Translations under genes and position numbers: made by a program
Assembly: GCF_013402875.1 (NCBI RefSeq)
Contig: NZ_CP058579.1
Coordinates: 2,728,001 to 2,792,000 of the forward strand
Direction: 5' to 3'
From: Halorarum salinum
GTDB lineage: Archaea > Halobacteriota > Halobacteria > Halobacteriales > Haloferacaceae
DNA length: 64,000 nt
Part shown: piece after piece, positions 1-9,174 of the stretch
How the letters are laid out: each line of letters begins with the position of its first letter
Numbering within the stretch: position 1 is the stretch's first letter
The notes under the pieces: generated by a model
Told to the model about the DNA's origin: nothing
The model's database searches: none
What the model saw: the letters and a program-made list of their open reading frames with translations, nothing else

Positions 1-873
1 CGCACCGTGACGAACCGCGTGCTCGACGGCTTCCTGCCCGAGGGAGCGAAGGCCTCCGAGCGACTGGCGTCGACGCGGAACAACCACATCGCCTACCAGG
101 AGTACCGGCGGTTCCCGGAGGAGGCGTACGAGGAGGTGTCGGGCGCCATCAAGTTCTGGTGGGGCGCCATGCCCGGGCACACCGCCTACCCGTGGATCTT
201 TCCGAACTCGAACCGGGTCTGCCGGGTCGGCCTCACGATGCCCATCGGGCTGGACCTGGACGCCGTCCCGGACCGCGACGAGTACGCCCTGATCGAACCG
301 GAGGACGACGGCGTTCCCTCGGGGAAGGAGTACGTGAATCGGCTGCTCGAACGGGAGTACGGCGACGAGTACGACGTGGGGACGGAGTTCCCGCTCGTCG
401 AGGACGCGGGGAAGGCGTCCGGGACGGAGACGTATCCCATCTCGTCGACGCGCCCGATCGAGTCGCCGGTCGAGGCCGGCGTCGCGGTCACGGGCGGGGC
501 GATGGGTGCCACCTCGGCGTTCCACGAGGGCGGTGACCACGTCGCTGTCCGAACCGGCGCCATCGCGGGCGAACTCGCCGCGGAGGGGGACCTGTCGGCG
601 TACAACGACCGGTGGCACGCGGCGATCGGCGAGGAGGTGCTCAGGAACGTGACGATGGCGGAGGTGTGCCGGGACTACGGACCCGACGACTGGGACCGCG
701 TGTTCCGGACCGCCCGGGGGATGCTCGCCGACTCGAGCGGGCTGGACATGTTCGAACGGCGGTTCGCCGCCGGCTTCGGCGCCACGAGGCTTCTCCTGGC
801 CTACAAGTGGAACAAGCGGAAGTTCCGCGACGGGCGGTACGTCCAGCTGGCGGCGGACGAGTACGTGTACTGA
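1..873 (+). CDS. FAD-dependent oxidoreductase (geranylgeranyl-reductase-like), 5' truncated
   Basis: The reading frame is open from the first base, so the gene begins upstream of the window and the in-frame GTG at 7 is probably internal. About 290 C-terminal residues are present. The segment GGAMGATSAFHEGGDHVAVRTG resembles the second FAD-contacting region of geranylgeranyl-reductase/ETF-dehydrogenase-like flavoproteins, where a bound cofactor is followed by a glycine-rich turn and a helix. The N-terminal Rossmann GxGxxG motif would lie outside the window, so the substrate cannot be inferred. Membrane lipid saturation or electron transfer are the family options. The ending LAADEYVY is intact. 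Confidence 0.6.
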   Translation, partial: RTVTNRVLDGFLPEGAKASERLASTRNNHIAYQEYRRFPEEAYEEVSGAIKFWWGAMPGHTAYPWIFPNSNRVCRVGLTMPIGLDLDAVPDRDEYALIEPEDDGVPSGKEYVNRLLEREYGDEYDVGTEFPLVEDAGKASGTETYPISSTRPIESPVEAGVAVTGGAMGATSAFHEGGDHVAVRTGAIAGELAAEGDLSAYNDRWHAAIGEEVLRNVTMAEVCRDYGPDDWDRVFRTARGMLADSSGLDMFERRFAAGFGATRLLLAYKWNKRKFRDGRYVQLAADEYVY

Positions 874-959
874 CGGATCCTCGCGAATGTGGGGCGATCC
901 CGAACTCGGTCATCGCCCCGTCGACTTCTCCCCGGCCGGGCGGCTCGCCTGCCCCCGCT

Positions 960-1904
960 TCAGGCGGCCCTGTTCTCGAGGTCCTCCTCCCCGGCCTCGA
1001 GCCGTTCGACGTTCCGTGCGAGGATGTCCGCGACGCGCGCGAAGTACTCGGGGGTGTGGCCGGCGTTGTGCGGGGTGACGTGGACGTTCTCGAACCCCCA
1101 GAGCGGGTGGTCCTCCGGCAGCGGTTCGGGGTCGGTCACGTCGAGGAAGGCGCCGCCGATCAGGTTCCGCCGGAGCGCCGAGACCAGGTCGTCCGTGTCG
1201 ACGACGGGGCCGCGCGCGACGTTCACGAGCGTCGCGTGGGGTGGCAGCGTCCCGAACGCCTCGGCGTCGACGAGCCCCCCCGTCTCGTCGGTCAGCGGAC
1301 AGGCGAGCACGAGGTGGTCGGTCCGGGCGAGCGCGTCGTGGAGCTCCTCGTAGCCGAACACCTCGTCGGTCGGCCCGCCCTTCTCGGGCGAGTAGCGGAC
1401 GCCGAGCGTCTCCGCGCCGAACGGCTCGAGGTGGTCGACGAGGGCCTGCCCGATGGCGCCGAGCCCCACGACGGTGATCGTCGATCCGTGTAGCTCCCTC
1501 GTGGGGTAGGCTCGCCACTCGCGGCGGTCCTGCTGTCGCGTCGCGCGCCGGAAGTCGCGGGCCATCGTGACGAGCGCGCCGATCGCGTACTCGGAGATGT
1601 TCGGGCCGTGGACGCCGGAGGCGTTCGTCACGGCCACGCCCGCCTCCCGGAACGCGTCGAGGTCGAGGTGGCCCGTCCCCGCGTAGACGCCGGCGAACAG
1701 GCGGAGCGACTCGGCCGACGGGAGCAGCGACTCGACGGTGAACCCCGGTCCCGTCGCGACGGCCGCGTCGACGATCGCCTCCCGCTCCTCCTCGGGCGTT
1801 CGTGCGAGGACGACCTCGTGGTTCGGGAGTCGCTCCCGGATGATCTCGGCGTACTCGGCCGCCGAATGGCCGTGGATCTTCTGTCGCGTGACCAGGATAC
1901 GCAT
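960..1904 (-). CDS. D-2-hydroxyacid dehydrogenase (NAD-dependent)
   Basis: A 314-residue member of the D-isomer 2-hydroxyacid dehydrogenase family, which interconverts 2-oxoacids and D-2-hydroxyacids with NAD(P)H. Visible features are the Rossmann motif GLGAIGQ near the middle, the catalytic Arg in NVARG, Glu in the DPEPLP segment and His in TPHNAG. The second Met (MRILVTRQ) is chosen as start because family N-termini begin with the first beta strand; an ATG 12 nt upstream is possible. Substrate (glyoxylate, hydroxypyruvate, pyruvate) cannot be told. It points the same way as the FAH and malate synthase genes upstream of it, but gaps argue for separate promoters. Confidence 0.85.
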   Translation of the reverse strand: MRILVTRQKIHGHSAAEYAEIIRERLPNHEVVLARTPEEEREAIVDAAVATGPGFTVESLLPSAESLRLFAGVYAGTGHLDLDAFREAGVAVTNASGVHGPNISEYAIGALVTMARDFRRATRQQDRREWRAYPTRELHGSTITVVGLGAIGQALVDHLEPFGAETLGVRYSPEKGGPTDEVFGYEELHDALARTDHLVLACPLTDETGGLVDAEAFGTLPPHATLVNVARGPVVDTDDLVSALRRNLIGGAFLDVTDPEPLPEDHPLWGFENVHVTPHNAGHTPEYFARVADILARNVERLEAGEEDLENRAA

Positions 1905-1979
1905 GCGCGTGGCCACGACGTGGGGCCACTTAGTCGCGCCGAGGTCGGCTCGAATCGCCGTCGCCGGCCCGCGATCGGA

Positions 1980-2705
1980 CTACACGCCGCAGTCGACGGG
2001 GCCGATTCCGTTGACCAGCGTCCCGACGCCCTCGTAGGTGATCTCGACGACGTCGCCGGGTTCGACGAGCCCGGGGTTCGCTGGACTGCCGAACGCGACC
2101 CCGTCGCCCGGGCGGAGCGTGAACCGCTCGGAGAGGAACGAGACGATCTCGTGGGGGCCGAACAGCATCAGCTCGGTGTTCGCCTCCTGTCGTCGCTCGC
2201 CGGAGACGTCCGTGTGCATGTCGACGCCGGTCGGATCGACGTCCGTCTCCAGCCAGGGCCCGAGCGGCCCCGACCCCGCGAACGCCTTCCGGGCGGTGCG
2301 ACCCCCCTGGTCCAGCGCGTCCACGTCGTTCATGACCGTGTACCCGCGGACGTAGTCGGCGACCTCGCCCGGCGACACGTCGCGACACGGCTCGTCGATC
2401 ACCGCTACGAGTTCGCCCGCATAGGTGAGTTCCTCGGTCCAGCGGGGGTACGGAATCGTCTCCCGGTGTCCGAGCAGCGAGTGCGGCGGTTTGATGAAGA
2501 AGTCGGGCTCCTCGGGCCGTTCGTAGTCCATCTGGTCGAGCGTCGCCGCGAAGTTCCGCCCGACGCAGAACAGCGCGTCCGGTTCGCAGGGCGGAAGGAG
2601 CGACTCCTCGTCGACGTCGTACTCCGCGTCGTCCGTGAGGAGGGTGCCGTCGCGGTACTCCCCCTCCCGGACGCCGTCGGTCGTGCGGGCGCGTGCGACT
2701 CGCAT
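1980..2705 (-). CDS. Fumarylacetoacetate hydrolase-family protein
   Basis: A 241-residue FAH-fold protein, related to acylpyruvases, 2-hydroxyhepta-2,4-diene-1,7-dioate isomerases and oxaloacetate decarboxylases. Recognisable are GRNFAAT near residue 48, the metal-site strand TYAGELVAVID, GYTVMNDVDA with the metal Asp, the RKAFAGSGPLGPW lysine segment, and the C-terminal LRPGDGVAFGSPANPG and EPGDVVEITYEGVGTL elements. The first metal-ligand Glu of the usual YExEL strand is Ala here. MRVARART is taken as start; an upstream Met adds nine residues. The compound cleaved or decarboxylated cannot be named. Confidence 0.8.
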   Translation of the reverse strand: MRVARARTTDGVREGEYRDGTLLTDDAEYDVDEESLLPPCEPDALFCVGRNFAATLDQMDYERPEEPDFFIKPPHSLLGHRETIPYPRWTEELTYAGELVAVIDEPCRDVSPGEVADYVRGYTVMNDVDALDQGGRTARKAFAGSGPLGPWLETDVDPTGVDMHTDVSGERRQEANTELMLFGPHEIVSFLSERFTLRPGDGVAFGSPANPGLVEPGDVVEITYEGVGTLVNGIGPVDCGV

Positions 2706-2850
2706 GTCCGTGCCACGCGCTCGGGCCGGCAAGTAGTTCCCGGTTCCCGGGTTTGGCCCGACCGATCCGGCCTGACGGACCCAGGCGAATCGGTCGGCCC
2801 GAGGGCAGGACGCCGGCGGGTCGACCGGGACGTCGGCGCCGGTCGCCGGG

Positions 2851-4158
2851 TCAGTTGCCGACGGCCGTCGCGCGCTCGACGACGTCGGCGCCGTACCGCT
2901 CCTCCAGTTCCTCGTGCTGGTCGGGCCGGTGCTCGTGGACGTCCTGGAACAGCGTGATCGGCGTTTGGGCGGCCTGATAGGTCGCCTCGTCCCACATCCG
3001 GTCCTTGTCGAGGTCGACCTCGACGCCGTCGATCACTAACGTCGCCGACTGCGTCATGGCGATGGCGCCCCTGCCCGCCTCCTTGGCCGCCTCGAACTCC
3101 TCCATCGAGTCGACGATGTCGTCCATGCTCGGCACGTACGCGGTCATGTCGAGCAGTTCCTCGCGCAACCCGTCCGCGTCGAGTTCGAGTTCCTCGTCGC
3201 CGACCTCGAGGACGTACGTCCCCTCGCCCTCCTCCTCCAGTTCGACGGCGTCGCCGTCGTACACCTGGCGGCCGTCCTCCTCGCGGAGGTCGACCTCGCG
3301 GTCGTCGAACCGGAGCAGCCAGCGTCCCTCCTTCGGCGGAAGCGGCGCCGTGTTCGCCACCTCGACCTGCGTCGGCGTCAGCGACCAGATGCCGGTCATC
3401 CCCTTCGCCCGGTTCTCCTCCATGCGCTCGCGGTACCCCTCGACGTCGCGGATGTCGTCGTACGGGCCGTCGACGGCGATCAGCCCGGCCGCGCTGGCCC
3501 CGCGGGAGGTGTTGTGCCGGAGTTCGGGCCACGGCGGGAGTTCGCCGGTCGGCGTCATCGCGCGCATGTCCTTCGTGTAGTCGACCTCGCCGTCGACGAG
3601 CATGAACAGCCGTTCGAGGTTGTTGGAGGGCTTGCCCATCTCCGCGCGGAGCTCGCCCATGGCGAGTTCGGCCTCGCCGCTCTCGACGATCACCGACATC
3701 GAGAGGCTGCCCTCCTCCAGCCCGTGTTCGTTCTCGACGATGGTGAGGGCCTCGTCGGCCTTCTTCCAGTCGTCGACGTCCCCGACCTCGGGGATGACGA
3801 AGCCGTCGACGTGCTCGACCGCGCCGTTGTCCGGGTCCGCGATCTCCATGATCTGCTGGAAGCCCTGGTGGCGGGTGGTGGGGTCGTCCCGGTGCCAGAC
3901 GACGCGGGGGTGGATCTCGCCGGGGAAGTCGGCGCCGTTCTCGGAGACGACCTCGACGATGTTCTCGACGCCCTCGGCGCGCATCGAGGGCGCCGTCGCG
4001 TCCTCGTTGTCCGGGACCCAGACGTCGGGCGCCTGCAGACCCCGGAGGCCGGCGGCGCTCCGGATCATCTTCGCCGAATCCTCCTCGCCCTTCACGGCCG
4101 TCGGCGAGGTGAAGAAGGTCCGAACGAACTCGCGTTCGTAGTGCCGTTGTGTACTCAT
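2851..4158 (-). CDS. aceB: Malate synthase, haloarchaeal type
   Basis: A 435-residue protein closely resembling the short haloarchaeal malate synthase, a distinct HpcH/HpaI-like TIM-barrel isoform that condenses glyoxylate with acetyl-CoA to malate. Characteristic stretches include VPDNEDATAPSMRAEG near the N-terminus, FPGEIHPRVVWHRDD, MTGIWSLTPTQVEVAN and the C-terminal WDEATYQAAQTPITLFQDV. It completes the glyoxylate or methylaspartate route for growth on acetate. In several haloarchaea it sits beside isocitrate lyase; no aceA is present here. A TATA-like element lies about 32-40 nt upstream of the ATG. Confidence 0.92.
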   Translation of the reverse strand: MSTQRHYEREFVRTFFTSPTAVKGEEDSAKMIRSAAGLRGLQAPDVWVPDNEDATAPSMRAEGVENIVEVVSENGADFPGEIHPRVVWHRDDPTTRHQGFQQIMEIADPDNGAVEHVDGFVIPEVGDVDDWKKADEALTIVENEHGLEEGSLSMSVIVESGEAELAMGELRAEMGKPSNNLERLFMLVDGEVDYTKDMRAMTPTGELPPWPELRHNTSRGASAAGLIAVDGPYDDIRDVEGYRERMEENRAKGMTGIWSLTPTQVEVANTAPLPPKEGRWLLRFDDREVDLREEDGRQVYDGDAVELEEEGEGTYVLEVGDEELELDADGLREELLDMTAYVPSMDDIVDSMEEFEAAKEAGRGAIAMTQSATLVIDGVEVDLDKDRMWDEATYQAAQTPITLFQDVHEHRPDQHEELEERYGADVVERATAVGN

Positions 4159-4189
4159 ACGTGCCGGTTTCCAGTGGTTCGGGAACCGT

Positions 4190-4198
4190 GATAAACGT
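4190..4198 (-). promoter_or_regulatory. TATA-like element upstream of malate synthase
   Basis: On the minus strand the AT-rich stretch CGTTTATC lies in otherwise GC-rich DNA 32-40 nt before the aceB ATG, giving a short or absent leader. Assignment is by position and composition only. Confidence 0.45.
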
Positions 4199-4344
4199 TG
4201 GTCATGGACATAGTTTTGTCCGTAACCGCCCCGATCCGTTCCCGTCCGCCGTCGGGGGCTCGCCGGCGATCGTCCGCTTCGGCGCGTAGCGGTCCACGTC
4301 GAGGAGTGACGGTCTCCGGGCGTCGCTCGACCGACGGTCGCCGG

Positions 4345-4710
4345 CTACTCCAGCGGTTCGACGAGTTCGACCGTGTGGCCGTCCGGGTCCTTCAGGAACG
4401 CGGTCCGCGCGCCAGCCTCCGGCTGGTCGCCGGGCTCCTTCACGACGCCGTGGTGGTCGATCCCCGCGAACGCGGCGTCCACGTCGTCGACGCCGACCGC
4501 GAAGTGGTCGACGCCCGTCCCAGGGTCGAACTCGTCCTCGCCCTCCGTGTCGGAGAGCTGGAGTTCGACGTCGTTCCCGTCCGCCACGTAGACGTTCCGG
4601 GTGTCGCCGCTCTCGAACTCCCAGCTGTACTCGAACCCCAGGTTCTCGGCGTACCAGTCGGCGGCCGCGTCCGCGTCGGCGACGTTCAGGCAGACGTGCA
4701 GGAACTCCAT
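4345..4710 (-). CDS. VOC / glyoxalase-fold protein
   Basis: A 121-residue vicinal-oxygen-chelate protein with two beta-alpha-beta-beta-beta modules. The N-terminus MEFLHVCLNVADADAAADWY carries the first metal-ligand His; WEFES and YVADGNDVELQL follow; VDHFAVGVDDVDAAF begins the second module, and DPDGHTVELVEPLE ends it with the final metal Glu. It looks like a lactoylglutathione-lyase or methylmalonyl-CoA-epimerase relative, but haloarchaea lack glutathione, so the reaction is undefined. The start is set at MEFLHV because upstream codons lack VOC similarity. Confidence 0.8.
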   Translation of the reverse strand: MEFLHVCLNVADADAAADWYAENLGFEYSWEFESGDTRNVYVADGNDVELQLSDTEGEDEFDPGTGVDHFAVGVDDVDAAFAGIDHHGVVKEPGDQPEAGARTAFLKDPDGHTVELVEPLE

Positions 4711-4846
4711 CGTCCCGGAACGTGTCACGCGTTGCCAAACTCGTTCCGGCAACGGCAACGATTTCCGGACCTGGACGCCTCCGGAAGGCGCTCGGCCGTC
4801 AGTATCTACCAAAGCGTTTTGCGGCCGCACCTCCTCCCCCCGAAAC

Positions 4847-7800
4847 ATGGCAACGGAGAGGCAGGGAGACGCGTGGGAGACGTCGGCCGCGTCGCTCGGA
4901 CACGAGCGACCCGACGACCCCGCGTACGCCGCGCTCGCCGCGGACCTCCGCGAGCGAGTGGACGGCGAGGTCCAGTTCGACGAGTACGCGCAGGTGCTGT
5001 ACGCGACCGACGGGAGCATCTACGGGGCCAGGCCCGCGGGCGTGGTCAGCCCGCGGGACGCGGCGGACGTGCGGGCGGCGGTCAGGGTCGCGGCCGAACA
5101 CGACGTCCCCGTGCTCCCGCGGGGGGCCGGCTCGTCGCTCGCCGGGCAGGCGGTCGGTCCCGGCTGCGTCGTGCTCGACCTCTCGCGGCACATGGACTCG
5201 ATCCTCGAGGTCGACCCCGACGCCCGGCGCGCGACGGTCCAGCCGGGCGTCGTCCAGGACCACCTCGACGACAGGCTCGCCGAGGACGGGCTTAAGTTCG
5301 CGCCCGACCCCGCGTCGTCGGCGCGGGCGACCGTCGGCGGCGGCCTCGGCAACAACTCCACGGGCGCACACTCGGTCCGGTACGGCATCAGCGACGCCTA
5401 CACCGAGGAGCTAGACGTCGTGCTCTCGGACGGCTCGCTGATCCACACGCGCGAGATCGTGCTCGACTCCCCCGAGTGGGAGGAGGTGGTCGGCAAGGCG
5501 GATCGCGAGGCCGAACTGTACCGGACGGTCCGCGGGCTCGTCGAGGAGCACGAGGACGAGATCGAGGAGCGGTACCCGACGCTCAAGCGCTCCGTCTCCG
5601 GCTACAACCTCCACAAGGTCATCTACGAGAACGACGACGGCGAGGAGGTCATCAACCTGAGCAAGCTGTTCGTCGGCGCGGAGGGGACCCTCGGCGTGAT
5701 CGTCGAGGCGACCGTCTCGCTCGTCACCCGGCCGGAGGAGACCGCGCTCGCGCTCTACTGCTTCGAGGACCTCGTCGACGCGATGAGGGCCGTCCCGGAG
5801 GCGCTGGAGTACCCCGTCTCGGCGGTGGAACTTATGGACGACGAGGTGTTCAGGCTCGCCAGCGAGTCGACCGAGTACGCCCAGTACGCGGAGCCGATCC
5901 CCGACGGGACGGCGGCGGCGCTGATGCTCGAGTGGGACTCGGAGGTCGTCTCCCCCTCGACCGACGGCGCCGGGCCGATGGAGACGTCCCACTCGTCCGG
6001 CGACGAACTGCCGGCCGAGGCACTCGACTTCGAGTCGGCGGTCGCGGACACCACCCGCGCGTTCCTCACGGAGGGGGACGCGTTCGACGTGCTCGAGGCG
6101 TACACCGACGAGGCGCAGGCCGACCTCTGGAAGCTACGGAAGGCGGCGATCCCGCTCCTGATGAGCCTCGAGGGCGACCCGAAGCCGTACCCGTTCATCG
6201 AGGACGCCTCCGTCCCGCCCGAGGAACTCGCGGAGTACGTCCAGGAGTTCGAGGCCGTCCTCGAGGATCACGGCACCTCCGCCGCGTACTTCGCCCACGC
6301 CGGCGCCGGCACGCTCCACATCCGCCCCATCCTCTCGCTGAAGGAGGAGGAGGGGATCGGGACGATGCACTCGATCGCCGACGACGTGACCGACCTGGTG
6401 CTCGCGCACCACGGCGCCTTCTCCGGCGAGCACGGCGACGGCCTCGCGCGCACGGAGTTCAACCCGAAGATGTACGGCCCGGCGCTGTGGGGCGCGTTCC
6501 AGGAGGTCAAGTCGGCGTTCGACCCGGACTGGCGGATGAACCCTGGGAAGGTCGTCTACACGGACGAGGACACCGCGCGGGAGCGGGGCTACCCGGACTC
6601 GGCGGCCGACGCTGACATGCGTGAGAACCTCCGGTACGGCGCCGAGTACCGGTCGCTCGAACCGCAGACGGCGCTCGACTTCTCGGACGAGGGCGGCTTC
6701 TCGCACCTCGTCGAACTGTGCAACGGCTGCGGGACGTGCCGGCAGACGCGCGGCGACGTGATGTGCCCGACCTACCGCGCGTCCGAGGAGGAGATCCAGA
6801 CGACGCGCGGCCGGGCGAACATGCTCCGGGCGGCCATCTCGGGCGACCTCGACGAGGACGAGATCCACTCCGACCGGTTCCAGGACGAGGTGCTGGGGCT
6901 CTGTGTCGGCTGCAAGGGCTGCAAGTCCGACTGCCCGACGGGGGTCGACCTCGCGAAGCTGAAGGCGGAGGTGAAACACCAGCACCACGAGGAGGAGGGC
7001 GCCGGGTTGCGCGAACGCCTGTTCGCGGACATCGACGACGCCAGCCGGCTGGGTGCCGCGCTCGCGCCCCTCTCGAACGTCGCCACGAGCCTCCCCGGGG
7101 CGCGGTGGGCGATGGAGAAGACGCTCGGCATCGCAGCGGACCGCGAACTCCCCTCGTTCACCCGGGACACGTTCGTCCGGCAGTTCGAAGCGCGCGGCGG
7201 TCCGGCCGTCCCCGAGAGCGAGGCCGACTCGACCGTCGTCCTGTTCCCCGACACGTACACGAACTACAGCGCACCCGAGGTCGGACTCGCGGCCGTCGAC
7301 GTGCTGGAGGCCGCCGGCTGTCGCGTCGAGGTGCCGGACGAGCTCGCGCCGTCCGGACGGGCGGCGTACTCGAGCGGCTTCCTCGACCGGGCCCGCGACC
7401 GGGCGGAGCGTAACGTCGAGGCGCTGCTCCCCCGCGTGGAGGGGGGCGCCTCGGTCGTCTTCGTCGAACCCTCCGACGCCGTGATGTTCCAGGACGAGTA
7501 TCGGGACCTGCTCGACGGCGAGGGCGCGGAGGCGGTCTCCGCGGCCAGTTACGGCGTGCTGGAGTACCTCGACGTCGCGCGTGCCGACGACCGGATCGAG
7601 TTCGCCGAACCGGGCGAGTCGCTCGCGTACCACGGCCACTGCAACCAGAAGGCGACGAACAAGGACCACCACGCGGTCGGCGTGCTCCGCCGTGCGGGCT
7701 ACGAGGTCGACCCGCTGGACACGACGTGTTGCGGGATGGCCGGAAGCTTCGGCTACGAGGCCGAGCACTACGAGCTCTCGAAGGCGATCGGTTCCCTGCT

Positions 7801-7939
7801 GTTCGAGGCGGCGGACGGGAGCGACGCGGAGACGGTGACCGCACCGGGGGCGTCCTGCCGGTCACAGCTCGGGGACCGCGACGGGGCCACGGAGCGGCCG
7901 CCCCACCCCGTCGAGAAACTGGCCGACGCCCTGGCCTAG
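4847..7939 (+). CDS. Fused FAD-linked / Fe-S dehydrogenase (D-lactate or glycolate dehydrogenase type)
   Basis: A 1030-residue fusion of GlcD-like and GlcF-like halves. Residues about 55-195 form the PCMH FAD-binding fold with RGAGSSLAGQ and GGLGNNSTGAHSVRYG; about 230-560 the FAD-oxidase C-terminal domain ending HGDGLARTEFNP. Two ferredoxin-like motifs follow near residue 624 (CNGCGTC with downstream CP) and 685 (CVGCKGC with CP). The last third has CCG-type heterodisulfide-reductase-like domains, with HGHCNQKATNK and TCCGMAGSFGYE near residue 959. It would oxidise D-lactate, glycolate or a similar 2-hydroxyacid and pass electrons through Fe-S centres to the membrane. Its stop codon overlaps the convergent asd stop in a shared CTAG. 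Confidence 0.88.
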   Translation: MATERQGDAWETSAASLGHERPDDPAYAALAADLRERVDGEVQFDEYAQVLYATDGSIYGARPAGVVSPRDAADVRAAVRVAAEHDVPVLPRGAGSSLAGQAVGPGCVVLDLSRHMDSILEVDPDARRATVQPGVVQDHLDDRLAEDGLKFAPDPASSARATVGGGLGNNSTGAHSVRYGISDAYTEELDVVLSDGSLIHTREIVLDSPEWEEVVGKADREAELYRTVRGLVEEHEDEIEERYPTLKRSVSGYNLHKVIYENDDGEEVINLSKLFVGAEGTLGVIVEATVSLVTRPEETALALYCFEDLVDAMRAVPEALEYPVSAVELMDDEVFRLASESTEYAQYAEPIPDGTAAALMLEWDSEVVSPSTDGAGPMETSHSSGDELPAEALDFESAVADTTRAFLTEGDAFDVLEAYTDEAQADLWKLRKAAIPLLMSLEGDPKPYPFIEDASVPPEELAEYVQEFEAVLEDHGTSAAYFAHAGAGTLHIRPILSLKEEEGIGTMHSIADDVTDLVLAHHGAFSGEHGDGLARTEFNPKMYGPALWGAFQEVKSAFDPDWRMNPGKVVYTDEDTARERGYPDSAADADMRENLRYGAEYRSLEPQTALDFSDEGGFSHLVELCNGCGTCRQTRGDVMCPTYRASEEEIQTTRGRANMLRAAISGDLDEDEIHSDRFQDEVLGLCVGCKGCKSDCPTGVDLAKLKAEVKHQHHEEEGAGLRERLFADIDDASRLGAALAPLSNVATSLPGARWAMEKTLGIAADRELPSFTRDTFVRQFEARGGPAVPESEADSTVVLFPDTYTNYSAPEVGLAAVDVLEAAGCRVEVPDELAPSGRAAYSSGFLDRARDRAERNVEALLPRVEGGASVVFVEPSDAVMFQDEYRDLLDGEGAEAVSAASYGVLEYLDVARADDRIEFAEPGESLAYHGHCNQKATNKDHHAVGVLRRAGYEVDPLDTTCCGMAGSFGYEAEHYELSKAIGSLLFEAADGSDAETVTAPGASCRSQLGDRDGATERPPHPVEKLADALA

Positions 7940-8976
7940 AGCCAGCCTTCCGCGGCCAGCAGTTCGCCGTTGAGCACCGACGCGCCCGCCGCGCCGCGGA
8001 TGGTGTTGTGCGCGAGACAGTTGTACTTCACACCCTCGGGGGTGGACTCGACGCCGCCGGCGACGACTTGCATCCCGTCGCCCTTCATCCGATCCATGCG
8101 GGGCTGGGGTCGGTCGGGGTCCTCGGGACCGAAGACGTGAACGAGCGGGTCCGGCGAGGAGGGGAGGTCCGCCCCCGGGAACGATGCCATCGCCTCCCGG
8201 ACCTCGTCGGGGTCGGGGTCCGCGGCGAGTTCGGCGAACACGTTCTCCAGATGGCCGTCGAGGGTCGGAATCCGGTTGCACGACGCGGCGACCTCCGCGT
8301 CGTGGAGCGACAGTTCGGTGCCGTCGAACGAGCCGAGGAGCTTCCGGGACTCGGACTCCATCTTCTCCTCCTCGCCGCCGATGTGGGGGATGGCGTTGTC
8401 GAGGATCTCCATCGAGGTGACCCCGGAGTAGCCCGCGCCGGAGACGGCCTGGAGCGTGGAGACGTGGACGCGTTCGAGCCCGAACTCGTCGATGGCGGCG
8501 AGCGTCGGCACCATCGTGATCGTCGAGCAGTTCGGGTTCTTGAGGAGCGCGCCGTCCCAGCCCCGCTCGTCCCGCTGGACCTCGATGAGCCCCAGGTGGT
8601 CGGGGTTGATCTCGGGGATGGTGAGGGGGACGTCCGGCGCCATCCGGTCGTTCGAGGAGTTCGAGGAGACGACGTAGCCGGCCTCGCACAGCTCCGGTTC
8701 GACCGCGGCGGCGGCGCCGGAGGGGAGCGAGGAGAACAGCAGGTCGACGTCGTCGGGGATCGCCTCGGGGCTCGTCTCGCGGACGGTCAGGTCGGCCACG
8801 TCGTCGGGGATCGGCGTGTCGACGCGCCACTTGGCGGCCTCGCGGTACGGCTTGCCCGCGCTCGCGTCGCTGGCGGTGACGCAGACGAGTTCGAACTGGG
8901 GGTGGTCCTCGAGGAGTTGGACGAATCGCTGGCCCACGGCGCCCGTCGCGCCGAGGATGCCGACTCGGTGGGTCAT
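7936..8976 (-). CDS. asd: Aspartate-semialdehyde dehydrogenase
   Basis: A 346-residue ASADH of the archaeal/fungal long type, reducing aspartyl phosphate to aspartate semialdehyde for lysine, threonine and methionine synthesis. The N-terminal NADP motif is GILGATGAVGQRF, the active-site Cys is in NPNCSTITMVPT, and SSNSSNDRM plus the C-terminal VKYNCLAHNTIRGAAGAS match the family. MTHRVGIL is chosen as start: it directly precedes the Rossmann strand and lies about 24 nt from a TATA-like box, implying a leaderless mRNA. The cystathionine synthase gene upstream in the same direction acts later in the same amino-acid branch. Confidence 0.93.
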   Translation of the reverse strand: MTHRVGILGATGAVGQRFVQLLEDHPQFELVCVTASDASAGKPYREAAKWRVDTPIPDDVADLTVRETSPEAIPDDVDLLFSSLPSGAAAAVEPELCEAGYVVSSNSSNDRMAPDVPLTIPEINPDHLGLIEVQRDERGWDGALLKNPNCSTITMVPTLAAIDEFGLERVHVSTLQAVSGAGYSGVTSMEILDNAIPHIGGEEEKMESESRKLLGSFDGTELSLHDAEVAASCNRIPTLDGHLENVFAELAADPDPDEVREAMASFPGADLPSSPDPLVHVFGPEDPDRPQPRMDRMKGDGMQVVAGGVESTPEGVKYNCLAHNTIRGAAGASVLNGELLAAEGWL

Positions 8977-8999
8977 TGTGTGCTCCTGTGTCACACGCG

Positions 9000-9007
9000 C
9001 ATAAGAC
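9000..9007 (-). promoter_or_regulatory. TATA-like element of asd
   Basis: Minus-strand TCTTATGC lies about 24-31 nt before the asd ATG, the spacing expected for a leaderless haloarchaeal transcript. Confidence 0.45.
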
Positions 9008-9174
9008 GGTTCGGATTCGGGTGAGGGCGGCGAGATTTACCGTAACGAGGGGTTCTCGCGGTCGTCGGTCGCTGGGCGAGGGATCGTCGGGATCCCGTCC
9101 GGTTCGGCGACGGTTCGACGGCCGGGTCGACGGCGTCGGTCCTATGAGGGCGCGCTCGCGGGACGACGGCGACC

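Noticed and set aside
612-1493. Long plus-strand open frame crossing the end of the first gene and the D-2-hydroxyacid dehydrogenase
   Set aside because: Arginine/glycine-rich shadow frame opposite a clear enzyme gene; high GC keeps alternative frames open.
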